Numbered from the stretch's first letter, positions 35,072 through 43,330 are shown. The stretch: DNA of 64,000 nucleotides from Microbacterium protaetiae (GCF_004135285.1 NZ_CP035494.1:2170001-2234000); one strand, 5' to 3'. The notes: generated by a model not told the origin, from the sequence alone. Made by a program: numbers and translations.

Positions 35072-36022
35072 ATGGCACGCACACCCCTGTCCGGAACCCA
35101 GCACGCGCTGCGCGCGGGAGACTACGAGGCGGTCATCGCCGGCGTCGGCGCATCGCTGCGCAGCCTCACCTACCGGGGCCGCGATCTGGTCGTCCCGTTC
35201 GACGCCGACGAGGTGCGTCCGGGCCACCGCGGCGCGACGCTGGCACCCTGGCCGAACCGCATCGTCGATGGCCGCTACACCTTCGGCGGTGTACCGCAAC
35301 AGGTGGCGCTGACCGAACCGGCCCGCGGGCACGCCTTGCACGGACTGGCTTCGTGGGTCGAGTTCGTCCCCGTCGACAAGAAGCCCAGCCATCTCAGTCT
35401 CGAGGCCGTCGTTGAGGCACAGAAGGGGTACCCGTGGCGCGTTCTCGTGCGTACGACCTACACGCTCACCTCGCTCGGCCTGACCCAGTCGGTGACCGCC
35501 GTCAATGAGTCAGAGCAGCCCGCCCCGTGGGGCACCTCGGCGCACCCCTACCTCGTGGCGGGCGAAGGCCATGTCGACGACTGGAGCTTCGAGCTGCCCG
35601 CCGCGCAGGTGCTGCAGGTCACGCCCGATCGACTCATCCCGACCGAGCTGACCGGCGTCGACGCCGATCCCGCCCGTTTCGACTTCCGCACCGCGCGCCC
35701 GATCGGCAGCGCAGAGATCGACCACGCGTTCACCGCGCTCGCCGGTGACGCCGACGGCGTCGTGACGGCACGGCTGACGGATACCTCAGGCTCAGGTGTC
35801 GAGATGGTGTGGGATGCCGCGTGCCCGTGGGTGCAGGTCTTCACCTCCGACCAGCCCGGCGGCGAGGCCGACCCGGCGCACCGCGCGGGCGTCGCGCTCG
35901 AGCCGATGACGTGCGCACCCGATGCCTTCAACGCCGAGCGCTATCCGTACGACACCGGCCTGATCACGCTGGAACCGGGCGAATCGGCCACCGCGCACTG
36001 GCGTATCGGCGCTATCGACTGA
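35072..36022 (+). CDS. Aldose 1-epimerase family protein
   Basis: A 316-residue galactose-mutarotase-like beta-sandwich protein. It has APWPNRIVDGRYTFGG, the catalytic-type histidines in RGHALHGLASW and in TSAHPYLV, and the late acidic residue in ALEPMTCAPDAFN. Aldose epimerases interconvert alpha and beta anomers before sugar catabolism. A TAGAAT -10 box lies at 35026-35031 and AGGAAG near 35059 serves as ribosome site. Given the pentose genes in the window it may act on arabinose, glucose or galactose. Confidence 0.9.
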   Translation: MARTPLSGTQHALRAGDYEAVIAGVGASLRSLTYRGRDLVVPFDADEVRPGHRGATLAPWPNRIVDGRYTFGGVPQQVALTEPARGHALHGLASWVEFVPVDKKPSHLSLEAVVEAQKGYPWRVLVRTTYTLTSLGLTQSVTAVNESEQPAPWGTSAHPYLVAGEGHVDDWSFELPAAQVLQVTPDRLIPTELTGVDADPARFDFRTARPIGSAEIDHAFTALAGDADGVVTARLTDTSGSGVEMVWDAACPWVQVFTSDQPGGEADPAHRAGVALEPMTCAPDAFNAERYPYDTGLITLEPGESATAHWRIGAID

Positions 36023-36023
36023 T

Positions 36024-36085
36024 CGTGAGTGCCGGAGCCCCGGCACTCACGAGCAACCGCAGGCGCCGGTATACCGGCGCCTGCG
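36024..36085. terminator. Double hairpin between convergent genes
   Basis: Two perfect 12-bp hairpins stand back to back: CGTGAGTGCCGG/CCGGCACTCACG (36024-36051, 4-nt loop) and CGCAGGCGCCGG/CCGGCGCCTGCG (36058-36085, TATA loop). They lie between the ends of the epimerase gene and the convergent lipoprotein gene. There are no T tracts, but their strength and position suggest a bidirectional terminator. Confidence 0.7.
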
Positions 36086-36090
36086 GCGTC

Positions 36091-38028
36091 TCAACTGCCG
36101 GAGTCCGAGCTCGACGACCCCTGGTCACCGGGCTGCGCGGGCCCACCCGACGGCATGTCGGTGGGAGCACCGTCCGGCGGCTGGGGCATGTCGGTGGGCG
36201 CGCCATCGGGCCGCTCGGGCATATCGGTGGGCCGCTCACCGCCCTGACCGCCAGGGCCGCCCTGCCCGCCGCCGAAGCCGCCTCCGCCTCCGCCGGGGCC
36301 GCCCATCTCCGACGATGTCTGCTCACCGGCCGTGGCCGTCGCCACCGTCGTCGCGCCCGCCGTTCCCGCCTCGGCGAGCGGACCTGCCACCGTCGCGCCG
36401 GCAGTGCCGCCCGAGACCAGGGTGTACTCGTCGCCGTTGCTGAGCTCGGGCGCGGAGTAGACCACGTTCGAGGCATTCTTGGCGAGGGTGACCGAGGCCA
36501 GCGCCTTCTTGTCTGCGTCGAGCACTGTCAGCACCGTTCCGGCATCGGCGGCCGCGTCGAGCGTGAACTCGACCGTCGCCTGCTTCGAGTCGGCCGACGG
36601 AGCCACCGCCATGCCGCTCGGACCGGCCGCCAGCAGCACGCCGCCCGAGATCGTCATGCCCTTGTCGGCATCCAACGCCCCGTTGCCGTCGCGGGTCGGA
36701 CCGCTGACCACGACGGTGCCGCCCGACTGCGTGATAGTGCCGGCGTTGACATCGAGGCCATCGCCTTCGGCGTCGACCAGCACCGTGCCGCCCGAGATCG
36801 TCAACGTCTGCGCGCCGGTGCCCTCATCGGGCTCCGACACGTTGATGCCGTCATCTGAGGTGGTGATATCGACAGTGCCGTCGGCGATGTCGATGGCCGC
36901 CGACTCGAGGCCTTCGTTGGCCTTGGTCACCGTGACCGATCCGGCCGACACCGCCAGGGCTTGATCGGCGTGCGTGCCGTCGTCGCCGGTTGAAAGCGTC
37001 ACATCGGCGCCGTTGTAATGCGCGTACTGGTCGGTGTTCACGGCGTCGTCGGCGGCGTCGACCGTGATGGTCCCGCCCTCGAACACCGCTATCACCCCGG
37101 CCGACACGCCCTTGGCACCCTGGTCGGGGTCTTCTGCCGATCCGCCGCCGGCCACGATGGCGAGTGTGCCACCCGTGGTGACCACGTCGGTTGCGGCATC
37201 CACCCCCTCGTCACCACTGGTGACGGTGACAGTGCCATCCGCGATATCGACGTAGCCGCGCTCGGCCTGCTCGTCGTTGTCGGACTTCAGTCCGTCGCCG
37301 CCGGCGTCGACGGTGATGGTGCCGCCGCGGATGACGAGATAGTCCTTGCCGCGGATGCCGTCGTCGACGGCGGTCACATCGATGGTGCCCGACTGGATGA
37401 CCAGCCCGTCGCTGCTGGCGATAGCATCGTTGCCGCGCCCGTCGACGGTGAGCGTGCCGGTGCCGGTGATGGTCAGATCGGCCTTGCTGTACAGGGCCGC
37501 GTTCGCGTCGGCGTCGTCCGCATACGAGGTGGCATCGCGCAGGGCGTTCGTGGTGCCGTCGGCGAGGATCACGACCGCCTCATCGGCGGCCTCGATGTCG
37601 ATGGCCGGTCCGTCGGCGTTGGTGATGGTGACGCCGTTCAGGACGAGGGTCACCGCGCCGTCGGCGGCACTGTCGACGACCACGTGCCCGGTCGAGTCTC
37701 CCGAGAGCACATAGGTGCCGGGCGCGCTGATCGTGACGACGCCGTCCTTCACCGCGACGCCCTCGGTGGCGGAGGCCGTCGCCGACGTGCCGTCGAGCGT
37801 GATGGTCACTGCGTCGTCGGCCGACCAGTCGGCGTCGTCGGCGGAGTCGTGGGTCTCTTGATTGGCGCCGAGCACCTGCGCCGCCGTCTGTCGCGCCGGC
37901 GACGCGCTGGCCGCGGCAGCTGACTCATCACCTGAGGCCGCGCCGCTGCATCCTGCGAGCACGAGAGAAAGCGCCAGGGCGGGTGCTGCCAGCAGCCAGA
38001 GCCGGTGGGGAGGGCGTTGCGAAGTCAT
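36091..38028 (-). CDS. Cthe_2159-like carbohydrate-binding lipoprotein
   Basis: A 645-residue secreted protein. Its lipoprotein signal has lipobox LAGC (Cys near 27). It consists almost wholly of short beta-strand repeats (GTITVDAGGDGLKSDND, GTVTVTSGDEGVDAATD, GTVDITTSDDGINVSEPD and similar) that mark a right-handed beta-helix with Asp-rich turns, as in the calcium-dependent polygalacturonate-binding protein Cthe_2159. The C-terminus is Gly-rich, then three copies of a PDGAPTDMP-like repeat and a Ser-rich end. It is the last gene of an operon with VTC-domain and DUF4956 genes, a recurring combination of unknown function, and presumably sits at the cell surface. Confidence 0.8.
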   Translation of the reverse strand: MTSQRPPHRLWLLAAPALALSLVLAGCSGAASGDESAAAASASPARQTAAQVLGANQETHDSADDADWSADDAVTITLDGTSATASATEGVAVKDGVVTISAPGTYVLSGDSTGHVVVDSAADGAVTLVLNGVTITNADGPAIDIEAADEAVVILADGTTNALRDATSYADDADANAALYSKADLTITGTGTLTVDGRGNDAIASSDGLVIQSGTIDVTAVDDGIRGKDYLVIRGGTITVDAGGDGLKSDNDEQAERGYVDIADGTVTVTSGDEGVDAATDVVTTGGTLAIVAGGGSAEDPDQGAKGVSAGVIAVFEGGTITVDAADDAVNTDQYAHYNGADVTLSTGDDGTHADQALAVSAGSVTVTKANEGLESAAIDIADGTVDITTSDDGINVSEPDEGTGAQTLTISGGTVLVDAEGDGLDVNAGTITQSGGTVVVSGPTRDGNGALDADKGMTISGGVLLAAGPSGMAVAPSADSKQATVEFTLDAAADAGTVLTVLDADKKALASVTLAKNASNVVYSAPELSNGDEYTLVSGGTAGATVAGPLAEAGTAGATTVATATAGEQTSSEMGGPGGGGGGFGGGQGGPGGQGGERPTDMPERPDGAPTDMPQPPDGAPTDMPSGGPAQPGDQGSSSSDSGS

Positions 38029-38843
38029 GAGGAGGTCCTTTCGTCGGTGAAGCGCTCGGCGCCCGCGAAGTGCCGGGTGAGTGTGCGGCGCCATTTGTTG
38101 CTGGGAAGAGTGGGATACAGCGCGGCCATTCCCGTGCCGTACTTGGAGATCGAGGCGGGGCGGTGACCGGCACGCCACAGCGCACGGTCCATCGCCCCGG
38201 CGCGGCGGCCCGACTTGGTCTCGACGATCACGCGATCGTCAAGGCGAAGGATGCCGCGGCCCGGTGCACGCCACTCGAGGTCGATGTCGATCGTCGTGCG
38301 CGAGTTCTCGGCGGGCACGTTGCTCGGCAGCAGCAGCGTGATGCGGCGGTATGAAGAGTCCATCGTCGGGCGCAGGCGGTGGGCGAGGTGCTCGGCGGCC
38401 GGAATGTCGGCGGCGGCCAGCAGCCCGGCCGCGTGTTCTCTGGCGGCGGCGTCGAGCTCGCCGCGGGCCACGGGCACGCGCTGCTTGACCGTTGCCGATC
38501 TGCCGCTCTTGGTCTTGACCTCGAGAAACGAGTCGCCGGAGTCGACGTAGGTGCGGGCACGCACCTTGAACCGGCGGCGACGTCCGCGCGCGGTGCGCAG
38601 ATAGCTGTCGAGTTCGGGCGTGTCGAAATAGCGTGAGGCGTAGGTCAGCGTCGAGGTGCCGTCGATGTGCAGCATGCGGGTGGAACCGGGAAGGCAGCGG
38701 ACGATCCGCGGCAGCTCGGCGGCCGGAATGATGTATTTGCGGTCGACCCGGGTCTGCAACGCCGCCAGGGCGTTCAGCTCGGTTAGGTCGATGGGCGAGA
38801 AGTGTGTGAGTTCGACGGCCGGCACCGTCTCGAGGGTGCTCAT
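38025..38843 (-). CDS. VTC domain (polyphosphate polymerase-like) protein
   Basis: A 272-residue protein of the VTC/CYTH tunnel fold. It has RVDRKYIIPAAEL at the start of the domain, YFDTPELDSYLRTARGRRRRFKVRARTY, FLEVKTKSGRSATVKQRV, TIDIDLEW and VIVETKSGR, which are the basic and acidic residues that bind triphosphate and metal in VTC4. SISKYGTGMA is the usual end. It may make or sense polyphosphate at the inner membrane. Start and stop overlap the neighbouring operon genes by 4 bp each. Confidence 0.85.
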   Translation of the reverse strand: MSTLETVPAVELTHFSPIDLTELNALAALQTRVDRKYIIPAAELPRIVRCLPGSTRMLHIDGTSTLTYASRYFDTPELDSYLRTARGRRRRFKVRARTYVDSGDSFLEVKTKSGRSATVKQRVPVARGELDAAAREHAAGLLAAADIPAAEHLAHRLRPTMDSSYRRITLLLPSNVPAENSRTTIDIDLEWRAPGRGILRLDDRVIVETKSGRRAGAMDRALWRAGHRPASISKYGTGMAALYPTLPSNKWRRTLTRHFAGAERFTDERTSS

Positions 38844-39448
38844 CGTCCGGCAGCGATCTGTGCAAGTTGATGGGAGTCGGGGGATGCGGCATCCGCTCGC
38901 CCGCTCTTGTTCAGGGCATAGCGCACGTCGACGACGGTGGTGTCTGAGACGAGGTTGACTTCTCGGACGGTGACGACGTGGATGCGGCCGCCCAGGGTCT
39001 CTTCGATCGCGGCGCGCAGCGCGGTCTCGTCGGTGTAGGCCCGATCGAGGATGAGGCGCTGGTCGCGGTAGCGGCGGAAGAGCGCCGGGCTGTCGATGAG
39101 GGCGAGGGCCACCAGGATGAGGGCCATCAGCACGACGCCGATCCAGGTGACTCCGCCCGACAGGCCGGTGATCAGGCCGAGCGCCAGCGCGGCGAAGTAG
39201 TAGGCGATCTCGCTCTGTTCGATCTCGCTCGAGCGCAGGCGGATGATCGAGAGCACGCCGAAGAGGCCGAGACCGAGCCCCGCTCCGACCGTCGTCGAGC
39301 CCAGAACGATCGAGACGGCGAGCACTCCGACGTTGATGCCCACGAAGGCGACGGCGAGGTCGCGTCGGCGATGCCGGGGGAAGTACACCGCGAACGCGAG
39401 CAACGCGATAGCGACGAGATCGAGGCCGACGGCGGCAAGCTGTTCCAT
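38840..39448 (-). CDS. DUF4956 membrane protein
   Basis: A 202-residue protein with four predicted TM segments and the DUF4956 signature GLGLGLFGVLSIIRLRSSEIEQSEIAYYFAALALGLITGL. A soluble C-terminal region (ETALRAAIEETLGGRIHVVTVREVNLVSDTTVVDVRY) follows. It is the first gene of the operon and probably provides the membrane platform for the VTC-domain protein. The reaction is unknown. Confidence 0.85.
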   Translation of the reverse strand: MEQLAAVGLDLVAIALLAFAVYFPRHRRRDLAVAFVGINVGVLAVSIVLGSTTVGAGLGLGLFGVLSIIRLRSSEIEQSEIAYYFAALALGLITGLSGGVTWIGVVLMALILVALALIDSPALFRRYRDQRLILDRAYTDETALRAAIEETLGGRIHVVTVREVNLVSDTTVVDVRYALNKSGRADAASPDSHQLAQIAAGR

Positions 39449-39595
39449 GAATCCTCCAGAAGTGGTCAGATTCCATTCAGCACGGGGAATATTTGCGATT
39501 CCTATGACCGTCGTTTGCTGGACCGGCGAATCTGGAAGCGGGGGCTTCCGGCTACCCTTGACTCAGGAGAAGCCGGCCGTTCGCAGGGAGAATCC

Positions 39596-40282
39596 GTGGC
39601 AGAGGCGAAGCGCGACGACGCGAGCCGTCGCGCGGGCTCGTGGCGCCGGCCCAAGGGTATGAAGCTCGCCGACATGGTGGCCGATGGACTGTATGTCGCC
39701 TCGGCGGCCACTCGGCTGGCGCTGAAGAACCGGATCCTCGTCGAGGTGATAGCCCGGGGTGAAGACTTCGACCCGCAGCGGCTGGTGCCCGAAGCGCGCG
39801 AGACGCTGCTCACCCTCGCCGCCGAAGCCGATCAGGATGCCCAGCGCATCGAGAGCGCGCGCCTGCGTGCGCGCCGCCGGCACAACGACTCATATGGCAC
39901 GCACGACTATCGCAGCCGTGACGTGCGCAATCTGCGCAAACGCCAGCGGCAGTCCGAGCAGGTCGCCGCCGGCCTGCGGGCCCGCGCCGACGACGAGACG
40001 GAGCTGCGCAAGCTCGTCGAAGACGCGCGCGAAGCCGCGTGGTCCGAGGTCGAGCGCAACATCGACTCCACGCTGCGCATCGAGGCGGCTCGGCCCGACC
40101 TCGAGCCCGACTATGGCAAGCTGCGCGAGGCGCGGATGCAGTCGCTGCGCCTAATCGATCTGCCGCGTCTGGCCGCGCACCGGCGGCGCAACGCACAGGG
40201 TGCTGCCGGCACGCTCGACGACGAGAAGACGGCGGATGCCCCGGCGAAGGCCGCCGGCGTCGATCTGTCCGAGCTCGAATAG
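39596..40282 (+). CDS. Conserved basic/acidic actinobacterial protein of unknown function
   Basis: A 228-residue soluble protein starting at GTG behind AGGGAG. It is almost wholly helical and highly charged (ESARLRARRRHNDSYGTHDYRSRDVRNLRKRQRQSEQVAAGLRARAD), with likely coiled coils near residues 75-130, and ends EKTADAPAKAAGVDLSELE. Proteins of this kind occur in related actinobacteria, sometimes labelled asparagine synthase without a matching catalytic domain; I see no such domain here. It diverges from the DUF4956 operon. The 3' end runs straight into the C-rich repeat region. Confidence 0.65.
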   Translation: MAEAKRDDASRRAGSWRRPKGMKLADMVADGLYVASAATRLALKNRILVEVIARGEDFDPQRLVPEARETLLTLAAEADQDAQRIESARLRARRRHNDSYGTHDYRSRDVRNLRKRQRQSEQVAAGLRARADDETELRKLVEDAREAAWSEVERNIDSTLRIEAARPDLEPDYGKLREARMQSLRLIDLPRLAAHRRRNAQGAAGTLDDEKTADAPAKAAGVDLSELE

Positions 40283-40352
40283 GCGCGCCGGCGCGCCGCG
40301 CGCCGCGCCCCGCGTGCGTCGCGCCGCGCCCCGCGTGCGTCGCGCCCCGCTG

Positions 40353-40439
40353 CCCCGCGCTGCCCTGCCCCGCGGCGCGTGCGTCGCGCCGCGCTGCCCC
40401 GCCCCGCGCTGCCCTGCCCCGCGGCGCGTGCGTCGCGCC
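40353..40439. repeat. Perfect 38-bp direct repeat pair in the C-rich region
   Basis: The 38 bp at 40353-40390 recur exactly at 40402-40439 (period 49), indicating recent slippage or tandem duplication within the low-complexity region. Confidence 0.85.
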
Positions 40440-40499
40440 CCGCGGCCGTGTGGCGCCCGTGCGCCGCGTGGCGCACATTCCCCGCAAACCCCATTTCGC

Positions 40500-40566
40500 C
40501 GAGACAAGGGATTCCCGTCGAAACCGGGGGCGACGCCCCATGTTTCGGCGCGATTCCCTTGTCTCG
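40500..40566. repeat. 67-bp palindromic element, copy 1
   Basis: A long imperfect hairpin. The outer stem is CGAGACAAGGGA / TCCCTTGTCTCG (12 bp), the inner stem pairs CGAAAC with GTTTCG, and the apex is a GGGGGC/GCCCC loop. The element plus its CCATTTCGC left flank matches copy 2 at all but about five positions. It has no coding content. Confidence 0.85.
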
Positions 40567-40728
40567 AGGCGCTTGGACGCGCTCCGGAGGGGTTCGCCGC
40601 GCGTCGCGCCGCGCGGCCCGCGCTGCCCCGAGCCGCGTCCGTCGCGCCGCCCAGCGTGCCCCGCGCCCCGCTGCCCCACCCCGCCCCGCCCCGCGTGCGT
40701 CGCGCCCCGCCGCCCTACGCCATTTCGC

Positions 40729-40795
40729 CGAGACAAGGGATTCCCGTTGAAACCGGGGGCGGCGCCCCATATTTCGGTGCGAATCCCTTGTCTCG
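40729..40795. repeat. 67-bp palindromic element, copy 2
   Basis: Same orientation and size as copy 1, 229 bp downstream. The outer stem is perfect over 15 bp (CGAGACAAGGGATTC / GAATCCCTTGTCTCG). The inner stem has decayed to wobble pairs. The same CATTTCGC flank is present, so the mobile or duplicated unit extends at least 8 bp beyond the hairpin on the left. Confidence 0.85.
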
Positions 40796-40902
40796 CTGCG
40801 CCGCGTCTCGCCGCGCCTCGCCGCGCCGCGCCGCGCTCCGCGGCGATTAGCGCTCCGATCAATCCTCGGATAACATGGTCTCTTGTGCGCAGCAGCGCAC
40901 GG

Positions 40903-40975
40903 GCGCCTGTAGCTCAATGGATAGAGCATCTGACTACGGATCAGAAGGTTGGGAGTTCGAGTCTCTTCAGGCGCA
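40903..40975 (+). tRNA. tRNA-Arg (anticodon ACG)
   Basis: A complete cloverleaf: acceptor GCGCCTG/CAGGCGC, D arm GCTC...GAGC, anticodon stem TCTGA/TCAGA with loop CTACGGA (anticodon ACG, read as ICG for CGU/CGC/CGA), T loop TTCGAGT, discriminator A. CCA is not encoded. An intrinsic terminator follows 21 bp downstream. Confidence 0.97.
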
Positions 40976-40996
40976 CACTGTGTTGAGACAGTAGCG

Positions 40997-41025
40997 AAGC
41001 CCCGGTCGAATCGGCCGGGGCTTTT
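40997..41025 (+). terminator. Intrinsic terminator of tRNA-Arg
   Basis: A perfect 9-bp stem AAGCCCCGG/CCGGGGCTT with a 9-nt loop, followed by TT, just downstream of the tRNA gene. Confidence 0.9.
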
Positions 41026-41079
41026 GCGTTGCGCGGCATCCCACCCTCGCATGAGCGGGCGCCCCGACGCGACGGCGCG

Positions 41080-41163
41080 CGACATGTCGCGAGCATGCCA
41101 CGGGGCGCGACACGTCGCCAACATTCCACGGGCCGCGACATGTCGGCGAACATTCCACGCGCC
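41080..41163. repeat. Three 28-bp tandem repeats before the histidine kinase gene
   Basis: Units start at 41080, 41108 and 41136. Each opens with the 10-bp palindrome CGACATGTCG (CGACACGTCG in unit 2) and continues with a CATTCCACG-like half. The units are contiguous, with no spacers. They end 105 bp before the start of the sensor kinase, so a multi-site operator is possible. No similar unit was seen elsewhere in the window. Confidence 0.85.
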
Positions 41164-41268
41164 GCGCCAGGCCGTCAACCTCGTTCGGGCGATGCGGGGG
41201 TATTCCCCACCCCGAGTCCGTCGGTGCACCGGATACCCCGGCTCGTGACGTGGCGACAGGCTGGAAAT

Positions 41269-42663
41269 ATGACACTCAGCGACACCGCACCCGCTCGCTC
41301 TGCCACGCTGGAACGCGTGCGTGATTCCTCCCGCGGTACCAGATACGGCCGACTCTGGCGCCGCGTACCGGCAGAGTTGGGCTTTCTGCTGCTCGGCCTG
41401 CCGATCGCCGTGGCGGGCTTCGGCGCGACCCTCGCCCTGTTCGTGGCCGGAATCGGCACACTCGTGACCTTCTTCATCGGGCTTTTCGTGCTGACCGCTG
41501 CGCTGTATGTCTCGCGGGCGTTCGGCACGAGCGAGCTCGTGCGATTGCAGTGGGCGGGCCAACCGGCCATCACGAGACCGGAGTGGACGCCGGCTCGTCC
41601 CGGGTTCTTCGGTGGGGTGCGCTCCTCTCTGACCAACGGACACGCGTGGCTTTATCTGCTGCACACTGTGCTCGTGAACTTCGTCGTGTCGATGATCACG
41701 TGGGTGATCTCGGTCGTGTGGGTCGCTGTGGGCCTGGGCGGTGTGACGTACTGGTTCTGGTCGCGATTCCTGCCCGACCGCACCGACGACTCCTGGTACT
41801 TTTCGCAGTCGGTGCTGTGGCTGTTCGGCAGAGAATCGGATGCCGCGGGCTACATCGCGCTGGACCCGCTGTTCTACCTCGCGGCCGGCCTCATCATGCT
41901 GGCGACGCTGCCGCTCATCACGCGTGGACTGACGCTGGCGCATCAGGGCATCGCAGCGGCGATGCTGGGCGCCTTCGCCTCGGATGCGCTGCGCCGGCAG
42001 GTGTCAGACCTCAACGAGTCCCGCGGCGCGGCCATCGCAGCTGAGGGGCACGCGCTGCGCCGGCTGGAACGGGACATCCACGACGGTCCGCAGCAGCACC
42101 TGGTGCGGATGCAGATGGACCTCGCCTCGGCCGACCGCCAGCTCGCCAACGACCCGGAGAAGACCCGCACCCTCATCGCCGAAGCCATGCAACAGTCCCG
42201 CGACGCCCTCGACGAGCTGAGAGCGCTGTCACGTGGTTTCGCTCCGCCGATCCTGATGGACCGCGGACTTGTCGCGGCGCTGGAATCGGCGGCCGATCGC
42301 TGTGTGGTGCGCACCCGTGTCGTGGCCGAACTCCCGCCGAGCATCGCCCTGCCGCAGGAGATCGAGAGAAACGCCTATTTCGTCGCGAGCGAAGCGCTGA
42401 CGAACGCGGCCAAGCACTCCGGTGCGAGTGAGATCGAGGTACGTGTTGCGGTGTCTCCGCGACCCGGTGGTGACGGCTCCTGGCTCGATGTGACGGTGAC
42501 CGACGACGGGCGGGGAGGTGCCACCCTGCGCGCCGGCCACGGCCTCGTCGGGCTCGACGAGCGCGTGCGTGGAGCGGGAGGCATGCTGGCGGTGGACAGC
42601 CCGCGCGGCGGCCCGACCATGGTCAGCGCTCGCCTGCCCTTGTCGAGCGTTCCCGTTCCCTGA
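41269..42663 (+). CDS. Sensor histidine kinase (HisKA_3, NarL-type partner) with membrane sensor domain
   Basis: A 464-residue kinase. Residues about 35-230 are four or more TM segments resembling the actinobacterial 'Putative sensor' domain (PAELGFLLLGLPIAVAGFGATLALF, VTYWFWSRFLPD). The HisKA_3 H-box is ERDIHDGPQQHL, with phospho-accepting His271. The ATPase domain ends with the N-box ALTNAAKHSGAS and the G-box VTDDGRGG and GHGLVGLDERV. ATG 41269 is preferred over more upstream starts, which would translate the tandem repeats; GGCTGGAAAT gives weak ribosome binding. It is coupled with the response regulator 16 bp downstream. The signal is unknown; in this family it is often cell-envelope stress. 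Confidence 0.9.
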   Translation: MTLSDTAPARSATLERVRDSSRGTRYGRLWRRVPAELGFLLLGLPIAVAGFGATLALFVAGIGTLVTFFIGLFVLTAALYVSRAFGTSELVRLQWAGQPAITRPEWTPARPGFFGGVRSSLTNGHAWLYLLHTVLVNFVVSMITWVISVVWVAVGLGGVTYWFWSRFLPDRTDDSWYFSQSVLWLFGRESDAAGYIALDPLFYLAAGLIMLATLPLITRGLTLAHQGIAAAMLGAFASDALRRQVSDLNESRGAAIAAEGHALRRLERDIHDGPQQHLVRMQMDLASADRQLANDPEKTRTLIAEAMQQSRDALDELRALSRGFAPPILMDRGLVAALESAADRCVVRTRVVAELPPSIALPQEIERNAYFVASEALTNAAKHSGASEIEVRVAVSPRPGGDGSWLDVTVTDDGRGGATLRAGHGLVGLDERVRGAGGMLAVDSPRGGPTMVSARLPLSSVPVP

Positions 42664-42679
42664 CCCTAGTCTGGAGGGC

Positions 42680-43327
42680 ATGGATGCCCTTCGCGCCGTG
42701 GTGGCCGATGACTCGCTGCTGCTGCGCGAAGGGCTGGTGCGCGTGCTCGCCGAGGCAGGGGTCGACGTGGTCGGGGCCTACCCCGATGCCGATCAGCTTC
42801 TGGCCGACCTCGTCGACCTCTCACCCGACATCGCCGTGCTCGACGTGCGGATGCCGCCGACTTTCCGTGACGAGGGAGTGCGCGCCGCCATCCGAGCGCG
42901 CGAACTGCTGCCGCAGGTCGGGATTCTGCTGCTCTCGCAATACGTCGAGGTCGCCTATGCGCAGGAGCTTCTCTCCTCTGGCGGCGGGGGCATCGGCTAC
43001 CTGCTCAAGGATCGGGTGGCTTCCTTGCAAGAGCTCACCGACGCCATCGAACGCATTGCGTCCGGTGGCACCGTGCTCGACCCCGAAGTGATCTCGCAGT
43101 TGATCCGCCGACGGCGCGATCCGCTCGAAACGCTGACGCCCCGCGAACGCGAGGTGTTGACGCTTATCGCGCAGGGACGCACGAACGGCGCCATCGCATC
43201 CGAATTGGTCATCGGGCTCGGGGCGGTCGAGAAGAACGTGACGTCGATCTTCGCAAAGCTGAACCTCGCCGACAGCGGCACCGACCATCGCCGGGTGCTG
43301 GCCGTTCTCGCCTGGCTGCAGCGCTGA
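42680..43327 (+). CDS. LuxR/NarL family response regulator
   Basis: A 215-residue protein: receiver domain (acidic pair Asp10-Asp11, phospho-acceptor Asp55 in VLDVRMPP, Lys in YLLKDRV) and a C-terminal LuxR-type helix-turn-helix (LTPREREVLTLIAQGRTNGAIASELVIGLGAVEKNVTSIFAKL). GGAGG at 42673-42677 precedes the ATG, and TAGTCT at 42667 could also act as a -10 for a near-leaderless RNA. It partners the preceding kinase. Confidence 0.94.
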   Translation: MDALRAVVADDSLLLREGLVRVLAEAGVDVVGAYPDADQLLADLVDLSPDIAVLDVRMPPTFRDEGVRAAIRARELLPQVGILLLSQYVEVAYAQELLSSGGGGIGYLLKDRVASLQELTDAIERIASGGTVLDPEVISQLIRRRRDPLETLTPREREVLTLIAQGRTNGAIASELVIGLGAVEKNVTSIFAKLNLADSGTDHRRVLAVLAWLQR

Positions 43328-43330
43328 GGC

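Larger units (their letters stand above)
40283..40860. repeat. C-rich low-complexity intergenic region
   Basis: This 578-bp stretch has no credible gene. The plus strand is built from CCCCGC, GCTGCC and GCGTGCGTCGCGCC words, so it is extremely rich in C over G in long runs. GCGTGCGTCGCG occurs at 40312, 40333, 40377, 40426 and near 40693. It is interrupted twice by a more balanced palindromic element. Open frames through it are Arg/Pro/Ala repeats created by composition. Confidence 0.85.

Noticed and set aside
41080..41163. Possible CRISPR array.
   Set aside because: The three 28-bp units are contiguous with no unique spacers, and no cas genes are present.
40903..41268. Integration site of a genomic island at tRNA-Arg.
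   Set aside because: No integrase, no duplicated tRNA 3' end and no phage-like genes follow; the tRNA keeps its own terminator.
41029..41268. Upstream extension of the histidine kinase by 80 residues.
   Set aside because: It would translate the 28-bp repeats into Arg/Ala-rich text; the membrane domain starts after the ATG at 41269.
40111..41943. A 610-codon reverse frame through the C-rich region, the tRNA and the kinase gene.
   Set aside because: It is driven by biased composition, runs through a tRNA gene and the repeats, and has no recognisable domain.
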